A stretch of 64,000 nt of DNA, taken from positions 1 through 64,000 of the forward strand of contig JADKGD010000029.1 in NCBI GenBank assembly GCA_016717145.1. Direction: 5' to 3'. The notes under the pieces are model-generated. The model ran no database searches, was not told the DNA's origin, and saw nothing but the letters and a program-made list of their open reading frames with translations. This stretch comes from Saprospiraceae bacterium (GTDB lineage Bacteria; Bacteroidota; Bacteroidia; Chitinophagales; Saprospiraceae). Below, in pieces: positions 43,472 through 53,095 of the stretch; the first letter of the stretch is position 1; the number at the start of each line of letters is the position of its first letter. A program made the translations under genes and the position numbers.

Positions 43472-43713
43472 TTTAGGTAGAATGATTTCCAAAATTAGTT
43501 TTTTTAGAATCCATAAACAGTTCTAACTTGCTTTCACAACTTAATTTTCCGTTAGCTATAATTTTAACTCTATAACAGCCTGACGGTGGTAAAAATATTT
43601 CTGATAAGGAGTCATGATTTGTGTTAAAGATTATCCTATAGCTATTACTAACATTACATGAAAGTTGCCAAATAATTAATAAAAAAAATAGAGAACTTCT
43701 TGAGAAATGTCAT
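43472..43713 (-). CDS. Small lipoprotein downstream of the DUF6973-like gene (frameshifted in the signal)
   Basis: The ATG at 43713 begins MTFLKKFSIF. Removing one T from the T8 run (A8 at 43681-43688) continues LLIIWQLSCNVSNSYRIIF, a lipoprotein signal with lipobox LSC. The mature part (NHDSLSEIFLPPSGCYRVKI, then GKLSCESKLELFMDSKK) has three cysteines and is about 60 residues. It starts 14 bp after the stop of the DUF6973-like gene and is probably cotranscribed with it. No family is recognised. It could be a partner or protective protein of that gene, by position only. Confidence 0.55.
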
Positions 43714-43726
43714 AACTTATGCTTGT

Positions 43727-44338
43727 TTAGTTGCATTCACAATTATTGGAAGAAATTAAAGAGGATTGGTTATCCGTGGGATCTGAAAATACTTTTAATT
43801 CACCATTTTCTAATTGTTTACAAATTTCGTCGGCCAAAGTATGTGATGGTATCGAACCATTAGGGTTCTTAGGCAAAGAGTTATAAATTGATATTCCCTT
43901 GGCATTATTATGTAAATCCATTACAACTTCAAAATTTAAATCTGCTGTATTAGCACATTCATGTGCATCGCCAAATTCTTTTGCAACATCCGCACCTAAA
44001 TAAAAAGCATTATTTGCATTAAACATTGCATGTCTAAAAGCATCAGAACAATCATTTCTGCCATTATAACCAAATTTTAATTTTGTCCACTTTTCGGCTA
44101 TTGATTTACTTGCAAATAAACTAAATTTTACAGCATCACCATATTTTTCAATTAATGCTATTTCGCACGAATTAAGTTCATAATTGGGACCTATTGCACA
44201 CCAATTATTTTTTATTTCTTCAAGGCTTAAATTTGATCCGGTTAACGAGTTATTAATTGTTTCTAATTGATTATTAGTAATATAATCCTCCCCTTCCAAA
44301 GCATCCTCCAGCGCACTATCAATATCTGCCTCTGTCAT
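43727..44338 (-). CDS. DUF6973-like protein, probably the C-terminal part of a larger frameshifted gene
   Basis: The 203 residues contain NNWCAIGPNYEL, NDCSDAFRHAMFNANNAFYLGADVAKEFGDAHE and VVMDLHNNAKG, the conserved WC, DAFRHA, AHE and MDLHNN motifs of DUF6973-type proteins. The histidines and acidic residues look like a metal site. Coding continues upstream of the ATG at 44338 (AKQPDGSYIKPK) and, after a one-base shift at G3 44388-44390, to IVYDGVKSKVTIPG; the frame then ends at 44434, so the N-terminus is missing. It could be a remnant of a longer secreted or toxin-like protein. A small lipoprotein follows. Confidence 0.6.
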   Translation of the reverse strand: MTEADIDSALEDALEGEDYITNNQLETINNSLTGSNLSLEEIKNNWCAIGPNYELNSCEIALIEKYGDAVKFSLFASKSIAEKWTKLKFGYNGRNDCSDAFRHAMFNANNAFYLGADVAKEFGDAHECANTADLNFEVVMDLHNNAKGISIYNSLPKNPNGSIPSHTLADEICKQLENGELKVFSDPTDNQSSLISSNNCECN

Positions 44339-44562
44339 TTTAGGTTTGATGTACGAACCATCAGGCTGTTTAGCTCCGGGATTGTCACTTTGCTCTTCAC
44401 ACCATCATATACGATAAATATATTTGGATTGCATTAGTAAAAATTCAGGAATACTTATCCTTGATTATTTACACTTCCAGAGTAAATTCGTAATCTATCC
44501 ATTCATATAATCGACTTTCCCCTTGATATACTATAATGATGATTTATTTCGTATATTAGCAT

Positions 44563-46842
44563 ATGCATCTTAGAGTTCTGCTTAGTTTATGTTTATTTTT
44601 TATATCCGGCATGGCAGCATATGCCCAGCTTGTTTCACGTACACCTTTGAAGACAATCATGGTCACATTGGATGCCTGTTCCATAAAACCTGATTCCAAC
44701 ACTCTGATTCCCAATACAATACTCATAAAATATGAAAACGATACCATCAAAAATTATCAGCTATTCAACAACGAAATCAAATTCAATCAGGCAGTCTGTA
44801 CAGTCTATAAAGGCAAATCACTTACTATAAGCTACCGCTCTTTTGATTTTAATATCGAAAAAACGTATTTCAGGATTGATACCTCTTTGCTCACATTCAA
44901 AGAAAAATCGCTGATTTCAGGTTATGAATACAATCCAAATGGACAAAAAAAAGACATCATAGATTCTAAAGGGCTTGATTATAAAGGCAGTTTTTCCCGT
45001 GGCTTATCTGTTGGAAACAGCCAGAGTCTGGTATTAAATTCAAACTTTGATATGCAACTTATCGGAGATCTCGGTAATGGACTAAAAGTTGTTGCAGCTA
45101 TTTCTGATGAAAATCTGCCGATACAAGCCCAGGGCAACACCCAGCAATTACAGGAATTTGACAAAGTTTTTATTCAGGTGAGCAAGGACCGATCATCTAT
45201 CACAGCAGGTGATTACGAACTCAGAAAACCCAATAGCTACTTTATGAACTACTTCAAAAAACTCAAGGGCATCACACTTGCAAGCACCATTCAAACAAAT
45301 AAGGATTCAGAAGTATTTACCAAAGGTAGTTTTGCCATTTCAAGAGGGAAGTTTGCACGTCAATTTTTAACGACAAAAGAAGGCAATCAAGGGCCTTACA
45401 GGCTGGAAGGCAACAACGGAGAGCGATTTATAATCGTGCTGGCAGGTACCGAAAAAATTTATTTTAACGGCATCTTACTTACAAGGGGATTTGATTATGA
45501 TTACGTCATTGATTATAACCGGGCGGATATTACTTTTTCGCCCAATAGGGTTGTTGCAAGGGATTCACGGGTCATAGTGGAGTTTGAATATACGGACATC
45601 TCATATCTAAGGTCACTGTATGCCACACAAACGGAATATAAAAGCAAATATTGGAACGTTAATGTCAACTTTTACTCAGAGCAGGATAGTAAAACTTCGA
45701 CCGGTGATGTACAGCTGGATTCTACAGATATTCTCATCCTTGAACAGAGCGGTGATGACCCAACAAGATCTGTCAGAAAAAGTCTTCGACTGGTAACTGA
45801 TGCAGATAAAAAGGAAATAACAAAAATTCTGTATGTAGGGCTCCCTGATCCGTTAAACCCTGCGGAAATCATTCTTTCTTTTACTGAAAATATAGACAGC
45901 GCACAATATACCGCCGTATTTACCGAAGTGGGTCAGGGAAAAGGCGACTATATCATCGACAATACAAAAAATAAAAATGCAAGGGTGTATAAATATTCAG
46001 GTAAAAACTTAGGTCAATATCTTCCTGTCATTCAGCTGATTCCACCTGAGCAGAAACAATTGATTACGGTAAACGGAAGTTACTATGTATCTGAAAAAAC
46101 CAATGTTTTTGCTGAAATGGGTCTAAGCAATCTGGATAAAAACAGAAGATCAGCAGTCAACAATAATGACAATGTGGGCTGGTCTTCTCATCTTGCCTTA
46201 AACCATAGTATTAACCTGGATTCTGCTGCGACATGGAAACTTAAAGCCACTGTAAAACATGAACATATAGATAAATATTTTAATGCGTTAAATCCATTCA
46301 GAGTTCCTGAATTTACCCGGGATTGGAACATTGCCCAAATCACCCAAAAAGGAAGCGAGAATCTGATCTACAGCAATTTTAGTCTCGCTAATAAATCGGG
46401 CTTTACCCTTGATTATGGCTTTAATAGTTTTGATAAAAAAGACATTTATAACGGTAAAAGGCACGAAGCTTCTGTCAAATATGATGGAACTCGTCTGACG
46501 ATGCGGGCTTATGGTAATGTTTTGTTTTCATCATCTCCTTTTCTGGATCAAAACAGCACATTTATCAGACCAAATGTGACAGTAGCTTATAAATTGGGTG
46601 CCAATAGTAGCTGGGCTATCGGGGGAGAGTTTGATGCTGAACGAAATGAACGTAAAAGCATAAGTGCCGACACGCTGATTACAAAAAGTTATGCTTTTCA
46701 AAACCTAAAGTGTTTTATTGCCAATGACTTCACCCGAGATTTTGCACTCAAATTTTCATTCGCTGAACGAAATGATTATTTTGCAAATAAAAAGAGTCTT
46801 CAGCACGCAGCTACAGCAAATGAGATCGAAATAGCAGGATAG
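44563..46842 (+). CDS. Large outer-membrane/cell-surface protein, N-terminal part up to an in-frame TAG
   Basis: Residues 1-21 are a signal peptide (ending AAYAQ). The following 740 residues are rich in beta strands with alternating hydrophobic residues (SRGLSVGNSQSLVLNSNFDM, GDYELRKPNSYFMNYFKKL, NADITFSPNRVVARDSRVIV). This is consistent with a beta-barrel or beta-rich cell-surface protein of a family conserved in Bacteroidota but without an assigned function. It ends at TAG (46840-46842) in mid-strand; the same frame continues to 48060. The joined protein would be about 1165 residues. Confidence 0.7.
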   Translation: MHLRVLLSLCLFFISGMAAYAQLVSRTPLKTIMVTLDACSIKPDSNTLIPNTILIKYENDTIKNYQLFNNEIKFNQAVCTVYKGKSLTISYRSFDFNIEKTYFRIDTSLLTFKEKSLISGYEYNPNGQKKDIIDSKGLDYKGSFSRGLSVGNSQSLVLNSNFDMQLIGDLGNGLKVVAAISDENLPIQAQGNTQQLQEFDKVFIQVSKDRSSITAGDYELRKPNSYFMNYFKKLKGITLASTIQTNKDSEVFTKGSFAISRGKFARQFLTTKEGNQGPYRLEGNNGERFIIVLAGTEKIYFNGILLTRGFDYDYVIDYNRADITFSPNRVVARDSRVIVEFEYTDISYLRSLYATQTEYKSKYWNVNVNFYSEQDSKTSTGDVQLDSTDILILEQSGDDPTRSVRKSLRLVTDADKKEITKILYVGLPDPLNPAEIILSFTENIDSAQYTAVFTEVGQGKGDYIIDNTKNKNARVYKYSGKNLGQYLPVIQLIPPEQKQLITVNGSYYVSEKTNVFAEMGLSNLDKNRRSAVNNNDNVGWSSHLALNHSINLDSAATWKLKATVKHEHIDKYFNALNPFRVPEFTRDWNIAQITQKGSENLIYSNFSLANKSGFTLDYGFNSFDKKDIYNGKRHEASVKYDGTRLTMRAYGNVLFSSSPFLDQNSTFIRPNVTVAYKLGANSSWAIGGEFDAERNERKSISADTLITKSYAFQNLKCFIANDFTRDFALKFSFAERNDYFANKKSLQHAATANEIEIAG

Positions 46843-48060
46843 TGGACTACTTCCAATAATTCAGACCTGCAATGGAGTTTTATTGCCCGCGATCTGAATA
46901 TCATTTCAGCAGAATTGCTGCCAACTGACAAAAGTAAAAAGACAATCTTAGGAAGGGTGGATTATGCTTTTTCGGCTATAAATCAAGGTATCAGATCCAC
47001 AACAAGTTATAATACAAATTCTGGTCAGGAACCAAAAATTGAATACATTTTTCAAAAAGTAGAAGTAGGTCTCGGAGACTATTTTCTTATCAACGAATCA
47101 GCCAATCCTAACCTAAGTAATATACAGGACTTCAGGTATGATCCAAGCAATCCATTGTCAAGTTATATTAGATTAGTCCTTACCAATAATGAATTTATAC
47201 GCACCAATAATATTGAACTCAATCAGAATCTGACCATCGATCCATCAAAGTTTATACTTAAAAAAGAAGGTGTCAAACAAGGCAGATTACATGTATTTTT
47301 GTCAAGATTCTCCACACTGTCAAATCTTCGAATAAGCAAAAAACAAATGGCAGATGTGGAAACACCACTTTCTTCTTACATTAATTTTAATCTTTCTGAC
47401 ACCTCACTTGTAGCCTATAATGCTTTGAATTCCAATACTTTATTTTTTAACCGGGGTAATGTAAAATATGACATCCAAATCGGTAACAGAAACAATCAAA
47501 ACAGAATCATCCAGGTTTCCGGTCGGGAAGACAGAGGTTTAAATGATTTTTTTATCCGCTCCAGATTTAATATCAAAAACAAAGCTGATATTTTTCTGAT
47601 CCTGGAAAACTCAAAAAAATCCTATCAATCCGAAGCTTTTGGAGATCGCAATCTGGACATACAAATCTATAGAATAAAACCCGAAATCAGCTTTCGCCCT
47701 ACAGCAAATACCAGGATAAATCTTAAATACAATTATCAGGATAAAAAACAAAACATACTATCTAAAGACGTTGCTTTTATTAAAGAAATTTCAACTGAAT
47801 TTGCACTCCGGAAAGCAAGTAAATACAGCTTTGATTTTACGTTGAGTTATGTAAATATCAATTTTTCAGGAAAACCCAATTCACCTATTGAATACGATAT
47901 GCTTGAAGGGCTTAAAAACGGAAAAAACTTCCTTTGGAATTTAATTTATACAAAACGTCTGGCTAAAAATATTGACCTCACTATAAATTACGAGGGTAGA
48001 AAAGCCGGCTTGTCCCCATTGGTTAATGTTGGTCGGGCGCAAATAAAAGCTACTTTTTAA
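46843..48060 (+). CDS. Continuation of the surface protein after the in-frame TAG
   Basis: Directly after the TAG the frame reads WTTSNNSDLQWSFIARDLNI and stays open for about 405 codons. It keeps the same composition as the upstream part (beta-strand-rich, ending VNVGRAQIKATF, as in a barrel end). No start codon is needed if the TAG is read through or is a sequence error. A single-base change in TAG would restore one protein. Confidence 0.65.
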   Translation, partial: WTTSNNSDLQWSFIARDLNIISAELLPTDKSKKTILGRVDYAFSAINQGIRSTTSYNTNSGQEPKIEYIFQKVEVGLGDYFLINESANPNLSNIQDFRYDPSNPLSSYIRLVLTNNEFIRTNNIELNQNLTIDPSKFILKKEGVKQGRLHVFLSRFSTLSNLRISKKQMADVETPLSSYINFNLSDTSLVAYNALNSNTLFFNRGNVKYDIQIGNRNNQNRIIQVSGREDRGLNDFFIRSRFNIKNKADIFLILENSKKSYQSEAFGDRNLDIQIYRIKPEISFRPTANTRINLKYNYQDKKQNILSKDVAFIKEISTEFALRKASKYSFDFTLSYVNINFSGKPNSPIEYDMLEGLKNGKNFLWNLIYTKRLAKNIDLTINYEGRKAGLSPLVNVGRAQIKATF

Positions 48061-48241
48061 GTTCTGTTTGTGGCAATAAAAAGTCAAATTTTTATAAACT
48101 TTTTAATGGTGTAAAAACACTACATTTTATGTCATAGCATAACTTTAAAATGCTGATAATTATACTTAATAAATTATCATTGTAAGATACTATGTAATAA
48201 CCTATATTATCATCAGGAATCAGTTTTTCTTTCTTATCATT

Positions 48242-49477
48242 TTAACCAATAATTGTCCCGTCGCATTCACCAAAACCAATACGTCTCCCATTCTTCTCAC
48301 ACCATCCATGCATGGATACCGTGTCTCCATCAAGGATAAAAGTACGGGTAGTGCCATCCGGCATTAGAACAGGTTTGCTCCCTTTCCAGGCAATTTCAAG
48401 CATCGAACCATAAGCATCAGATGTTGGACCGCTTATCGTACCGGATGCTAATAAATCCCCTACCCTTAGATTACACCCATTGACAGTATGATGTGCAAGT
48501 TGCTGACATATATTCCAGTACATATATTTAAAATTAGAATGTGATACATTCTTTTTAACTCCATTTTTTGTTATAATATCAACGGTAAGGTTAATGTCAT
48601 AATTCTTAATACCTTTAAATTTAAGGTAATCCAAAACCTCAGGTTCCTGAATAGGCCCAACATGTCTAAATGGCTCCAAAGCATCCATAGTAACGATCCA
48701 TGGCGACAATGTAGAGGCAAAATTTTTAGCCAGGAATGGACCAAGTGGTACATATTCCCATTTTTGAATATCCCGTGCCGACCAGTCATTAAATAGCATG
48801 GCGCCAAAAATATAATCCTCTGCTTCAGATGTGGCAATGGCTTGTCCCATTTTACTTTCTTTACCAATTACAAAGGCCACTTCAAGTTCAAAATCCAATT
48901 GTTTTGTCGGTCCAAATACGGGTTTATCGCCGCCATCAGGCATCGTCTGACCATTGGGGCGATGTATAGGTGTGCCTGAGACAACAATTGAAGAAGCCCT
49001 GCCATGATAGCCAACAGGCAGATGCAACCAATTTGGAAGGAGTGCATTGGCAGGATCCCTAAACATCACACCAACATTATATGCATGCTCCCGGCTCGAA
49101 TAAAAATCAGTATAATCACCAATCTGAATAGGCAACAACATAGTGACATCTACACTTGAATGAAATATGTCTGTATTTTTAATAGTGGCATTGTCCATGT
49201 CTCCACCGAGTGATAAACCACGTTGCAGTCTTTGACGCACAGCTTTACTGATATCTTTGCCTAATGCCATAAAGTCATTAAGATACCTGGAGTTAAAAAT
49301 ATCTCTAGGTAAGTCAATATTATCAAATACATTATTAACCTGACACTCGTGAAGGTCAATGATGGTATCCCCTACCCTGGTACAAATAGCTGCTACATCT
49401 CCTTTGCCATAAGCTCCATATGGAAGATTAAACATCGTAAAATCACTATCTTTTGGTATTTGTATAAAACTATCCAT
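48242..49477 (-). CDS. fahA: Fumarylacetoacetase
   Basis: The 411-residue product hydrolyses fumarylacetoacetate to fumarate and acetoacetate, the last step of tyrosine degradation. It has the N-terminal SH3-like domain (residues 1-110) and the catalytic domain with DFYSSREHAYNVGVMFRD, HLPVGYHGRASSIVVSG (catalytic histidine), DFELEVAFVIGKES, LFNDWSARDIQKWEYVPLGPF and LLASGTISGPTSDAYGSML. It is monocistronic, and a TACTTTTG promoter element lies at 49567-49560. The isomerase step (maleylacetoacetate to fumarylacetoacetate) has no gene in this window. Confidence 0.96.
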   Translation of the reverse strand: MDSFIQIPKDSDFTMFNLPYGAYGKGDVAAICTRVGDTIIDLHECQVNNVFDNIDLPRDIFNSRYLNDFMALGKDISKAVRQRLQRGLSLGGDMDNATIKNTDIFHSSVDVTMLLPIQIGDYTDFYSSREHAYNVGVMFRDPANALLPNWLHLPVGYHGRASSIVVSGTPIHRPNGQTMPDGGDKPVFGPTKQLDFELEVAFVIGKESKMGQAIATSEAEDYIFGAMLFNDWSARDIQKWEYVPLGPFLAKNFASTLSPWIVTMDALEPFRHVGPIQEPEVLDYLKFKGIKNYDINLTVDIITKNGVKKNVSHSNFKYMYWNICQQLAHHTVNGCNLRVGDLLASGTISGPTSDAYGSMLEIAWKGSKPVLMPDGTTRTFILDGDTVSMHGWCEKNGRRIGFGECDGTIIG

Positions 49478-49559
49478 TTTAATTATTTAATAAATAAATT
49501 ATGGTCAATCAATTACTTAAACATTATCTCAATATACTCAATTCATAATCTTTGTTTTG

Positions 49560-49567
49560 CAAAAGTA
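49560..49567 (-). promoter_or_regulatory. Bacteroidota -7 element for fahA
   Basis: TACTTTTG on the minus strand matches TAnnTTTG about 80 bp upstream of the fahA ATG, which implies a long leader. Confidence 0.42.
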
Positions 49568-49723
49568 TGGCTTTACAATTCAATTCTATCAGATTAATGA
49601 TTCTTTTACAACTGAATTTTAATATTAATAAAAAGAATAATAATAAAAAAAATGATACATATCATAACGTCTAAGGAAAAATAATTATAACTTCGCTACC
49701 GTAATAAGTAATTTTCGCAGGCG

Positions 49724-51241
49724 ATGGTACCAAATTCACCACAGGGTCAGGATGATATTTTTAATGCACTACAGGAAACATTTATTCAGCAATATATAGA
49801 TGTTTTCAGTGACAGCTTAGCGCCACATTCTATTGTAGTAATACCCAGCCTGTCTCTTGACCAACAAATATTGTCAAAGATAAAAGGTCATTACTACTAT
49901 GAAGAGCGTTTGCTTTGTTTGCTTATGCTGCTCAAAATGCCTGAAATGCATATTACCTATGTAACCAGTGTTCCGATTTCTTCGGTCATAATCGATTATT
50001 ATTTCCACTTGATACCGGGCATCACTGGTCTTCATGCAAAAAAAAGGCTTACATTACTAAGTTGTCACGACATTGACAAAATTTCTTTAACTGACAAAGT
50101 GCTCAACAGACCCAGAATTATTGATCGAATAAGAAGAAGTGTTCCCCATGGCCAACCTTCTCATCTGGTCTTTTTTAATGTCACTGATAAAGAAAAAGAA
50201 CTGGCCATAAAATTAAATATACCCATCTATGGTTGCGACCCAGCGCTCAATTATCTTGGTATAAAAAGTGGCAGCCGACAATTATTTAAAGAATTAAATA
50301 TAAAGCTTCCAAAAGGATTTGAACATCTAAAAAACGAGGAAGATGTTATAACAGCATTGGCAATTTTAAAAGCTGATAATCCATCTATGCATAAAGCAGT
50401 AATTAAAATGAATGACGGCTTTTCAGGTGATGGTAATGCTATTTTTTCTTTTGAGGGAGCACCAAAAAATAAAAAAAAGATATACGGCTGGATCAAAGAA
50501 AATATGGAAAACAAAACAAAAATTGTTGCTGAAAAAGTAAATTATCAGCAATTTTTTGTTAAATTTTGTAGCATGGGTGGGATAGTAGAAGAATTTTTAG
50601 ATGGAACCGTAATTACTTCACCTTCTGTTCAGTGCAGAATTAATCCTTTGGGTGAAATCTGCATTATTTCAACCCACGACCAATGTCTTGGAGGCGAAAG
50701 TAATCAGGTATTTTTGGGGGCGTTTTTTCCGGCAAATCAGGAATATGCTGCAGAACTTAGCGCAATAAGTTATAAAATTTCTGAAAAAATGAATGAATTG
50801 GGAGTTCGGGGCAGATATGGTATTGACTTCATGAGCAGGAAAGTAAATGATGTATGGGAACATTATGCGATAGAAATAAATTTAAGAAAAGGCGGTACAA
50901 CGCATCCGTTTTTAATGTTACAATTTTTGACTAATGGTGAATATGATCCAAAAAGAGGCGTTTTCATTTTACCTGACGGAACGGAACGATATTATTTTGC
51001 TACTGACAATTTGCAGAGTGATAAATTTAAAGGATTGATCCCTGATGATTTGATTGATATAGCAATGCACCATAGCTTACATTATAACCAATCAAAAGAA
51101 GAAGGTGTCATATTCCACCTGATAAGTACTTTATCGCAATATGGTAAAATCGGATTAACAAGTATAGGTAAATCCCGCGAAAGTGCTGAATTTTATTATA
51201 AAAAAGTAATATATGTACTGGATCAGGAAACAGCGACTTAA
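49724..51241 (+). CDS. PGM1-like peptide ligase (ATP-grasp)
   Basis: The 505-residue product resembles the ATP-grasp peptide ligase PGM1 of pheganomycin biosynthesis and its uncharacterised bacterial relatives. Residues about 155-400 hold the ATP-grasp region: IPIYGCDPALNYLGIKSGSR, KAVIKMNDGFSGDGNAIF, GIVEEFLDGTVITSPSVQ, GRYGIDFMSRK and AIEINLRKGGTTHPF (magnesium-binding glutamate/asparagine). The C-terminal part (from about 420) is the PGM1-type extension. It would join a carboxylate to an amine with ATP. No biosynthetic partner gene is adjacent, so the product is unknown. Its stop overlaps yebC by four bases, convergent. Confidence 0.78.
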   Translation: MVPNSPQGQDDIFNALQETFIQQYIDVFSDSLAPHSIVVIPSLSLDQQILSKIKGHYYYEERLLCLLMLLKMPEMHITYVTSVPISSVIIDYYFHLIPGITGLHAKKRLTLLSCHDIDKISLTDKVLNRPRIIDRIRRSVPHGQPSHLVFFNVTDKEKELAIKLNIPIYGCDPALNYLGIKSGSRQLFKELNIKLPKGFEHLKNEEDVITALAILKADNPSMHKAVIKMNDGFSGDGNAIFSFEGAPKNKKKIYGWIKENMENKTKIVAEKVNYQQFFVKFCSMGGIVEEFLDGTVITSPSVQCRINPLGEICIISTHDQCLGGESNQVFLGAFFPANQEYAAELSAISYKISEKMNELGVRGRYGIDFMSRKVNDVWEHYAIEINLRKGGTTHPFLMLQFLTNGEYDPKRGVFILPDGTERYYFATDNLQSDKFKGLIPDDLIDIAMHHSLHYNQSKEEGVIFHLISTLSQYGKIGLTSIGKSRESAEFYYKKVIYVLDQETAT

Positions 51242-51948
51242 GCAATATTAGTATACACTGCCTGAACGTCATCATCGTCTTCCAGTTTATCCAGCATCTT
51301 TTCCATATCAGCTATCTGCTCATCCGTAAATTCAACCGGAGTTTTGGCTATTCTTTGAAGATTTGCCTTTGATATGGTTATACCCTTCTCCTCTATGGCC
51401 TTAGTTAATGTACCAAAATTGGTATAATCCCCATAAGCATATACAGTGTTTCCATCCAGTTCATAATATTCCAAACCAAAATCTATCATTTCCAATTCAA
51501 ATTCTTCCATATCCAAATCAGCAGGTTTTTCAAACTCTACTACAGTCTTTCTGTCAAACATAAACTCAAGCGAGCCAGTTGGAACTATTCCGCCACCTGA
51601 CTTACTAAAGTAAGCTTTAACATTTGCTACAGTTCGTACACTATTATCCGTCGCACACTCAACAAAAACAAGTACTCCGTGTGGACCCTTACCTTCATAA
51701 TTTACTTCTGCATAATCTTCTGAATCTTTTGCAGTAGCTCTTTTAATAGCATTATCAACATTGTCTTTTGGCATATTGGCAGCCTTTGCAGCCTGGATTG
51801 CCATTCTCAATTTTGAGTTTGTATCAGGATCCGGTCCCGATTCTTTGACTGCTAATGTTATAATTCTGGATATTTTCGGAAAAATCCTGGACATTGTCGC
51901 CCATCTTTTTTCCTTTGCTGCACGTCTGTATTCAAATGCTCTTCCCAT
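51238..51948 (-). CDS. YebC/PmpR family transcriptional regulator
   Basis: The 236-residue product begins MGRAFEYRRAAKEKRWATMS and has SRIFPKISRIITLAVKESG, DPDTNSKLRMAIQAAKAANMP, DNVDNAIKRA and YEGKGPHGVLVFVECATDNS, the YebC signatures. Members are cytoplasmic; recent work ties some to relief of ribosome stalling at proline runs, others to transcription control. It follows the tRNA-Ser gene, with a terminator between. Confidence 0.94.
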   Translation of the reverse strand: MGRAFEYRRAAKEKRWATMSRIFPKISRIITLAVKESGPDPDTNSKLRMAIQAAKAANMPKDNVDNAIKRATAKDSEDYAEVNYEGKGPHGVLVFVECATDNSVRTVANVKAYFSKSGGGIVPTGSLEFMFDRKTVVEFEKPADLDMEEFELEMIDFGLEYYELDGNTVYAYGDYTNFGTLTKAIEEKGITISKANLQRIAKTPVEFTDEQIADMEKMLDKLEDDDDVQAVYTNIA

Positions 51949-52024
51949 TAAATTAAAATTTTAAGCATTAAAAGACCAGGTGGGCTTCATGCATCTATTG
52001 AGAAATAATAATCATCCATAAATA

Positions 52025-52064
52025 AAAAAGCATCTTATAAGCTTTACTTACAGGATGCTTTTTT
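52025..52064 (-). terminator. Intrinsic terminator downstream of tRNA-Ser
   Basis: A hairpin with 10-bp arms (AAAAAGCATC and GATGCTTTTT) and a 19-nt loop lies just after the tRNA, with T-rich runs on both strands. Confidence 0.75.
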
Positions 52065-52070
52065 CTTGGG

Positions 52071-52155
52071 CGGAAGAGGAGGGATTCGAACCCCCGTTAG
52101 CTCTCACTAAAACAGTTTTCAAGACTGCCGCATTCAACCGCTCTGCCACTCTTCC
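52071..52155 (-). tRNA. tRNA-Ser (anticodon TGA)
   Basis: The minus strand folds into a type-II tRNA of 85 nt: acceptor GGAAGAG paired with CTCTTCC, D arm with AGCGGTTGAAT, anticodon loop CTTGAAA (TGA), a long variable arm and T arm GGGGGTTCGAATCCC. The CCA end is not encoded. It reads UCA and related serine codons. Confidence 0.96.
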
Positions 52156-52299
52156 AAATTGCTTTCTTGTAAAGCGCTGCAAAAGTAACGTTTATTTTCT
52201 AATACAGAAATTTTTAAACAAAAAAAAAGTAGACTCACTTTTGAATCTACTCGTTACTAAAATTCAGGTATAACTAAATTATGAGAAAACTAATCTACA

Positions 52300-52992
52300 C
52301 TAACACAGGGCTTTAATGTCCCTGATCAGAATAGATTTTCTTTTAAAATGTATTTTATTTGTCTTTTTAAGGTCATTTAAAACAGTAGTTACAGTTTGTC
52401 TTGAAGTACCTGTAAAGTTTGCAATGTCCTGTTGCGTAAAATCGTGTTTAAGCAATAATTCAAACCCTATTGGTTGGCCAAAAGATTGAGCGTTTACCTT
52501 AAGGAATTGTACGATTCTTTCTCTGGCATCATTCAATACCAAAGATTCCAACCTTTCTTCGCTGTATTTGAGCTTTCTTCCTAAAAAATTTATTACGCAT
52601 ACTGCCAATTGCGGGTTATTAATCATTAGTTCATTTATAACTTCTACTTTGACAGCCAGATAAATTGCTGTAGGTGTCATTACCGTAGCATTATTATTTC
52701 GAATTTCTTCCCCTGCAATACTATGTTCACTTAAAATGGCTTTTGGATGGAGTATTGTTTTGATTACTTCCCTACCATCAGAGGCGTTCATTGTTATCTT
52801 TACCACTCCATTTAGTAAAAAGAAAATTTCAATGCTGGGCTGACCGGACTGGAAAATTAATCCGTGTTTTTCCAGCGTTCTTAGATTGCTGGAGTTTATA
52901 AGATACAATATCTCTTTATCTGATAAACATTTTGATAAAGAAAAATCCTTTATTGCATTTACTATTTCAGGAAGATTCATATAATGTTGCAT
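52300..52992 (-). CDS. Crp/Fnr family transcriptional regulator
   Basis: The 230-residue product has a cyclic-nucleotide-binding-like domain (about 20-130, with IFFLLNGVVKITMNASDGRE and KAILSEHSIAGEE) and a C-terminal helix-turn-helix (about 165-215, DFTQQDIANFTGTSRQTVTTVLND). There is no cysteine cluster for an iron-sulfur centre, so it is not an oxygen-sensing Fnr. Its ligand is unknown. It is a single gene upstream of nothing in particular. Confidence 0.9.
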   Translation of the reverse strand: MQHYMNLPEIVNAIKDFSLSKCLSDKEILYLINSSNLRTLEKHGLIFQSGQPSIEIFFLLNGVVKITMNASDGREVIKTILHPKAILSEHSIAGEEIRNNNATVMTPTAIYLAVKVEVINELMINNPQLAVCVINFLGRKLKYSEERLESLVLNDARERIVQFLKVNAQSFGQPIGFELLLKHDFTQQDIANFTGTSRQTVTTVLNDLKKTNKIHFKRKSILIRDIKALC

Positions 52993-53095
52993 TTAATTGA
53001 CTGATTCTCGAAAAAAAGACACGAATGAACCATGCTTACCCCTATCTCAATGTAAGATTACTTGCATTTTTGTTTTACTAATATATAAGTTGAAA

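Noticed and set aside
44469..44530. Minus-strand peptide YQGESRLYEWIDYEFTLEV before a stop
   Set aside because: Looks coding in composition but is only about 20 codons, has no start, and overlaps the promoter region of the surface-protein gene; at most a remnant.
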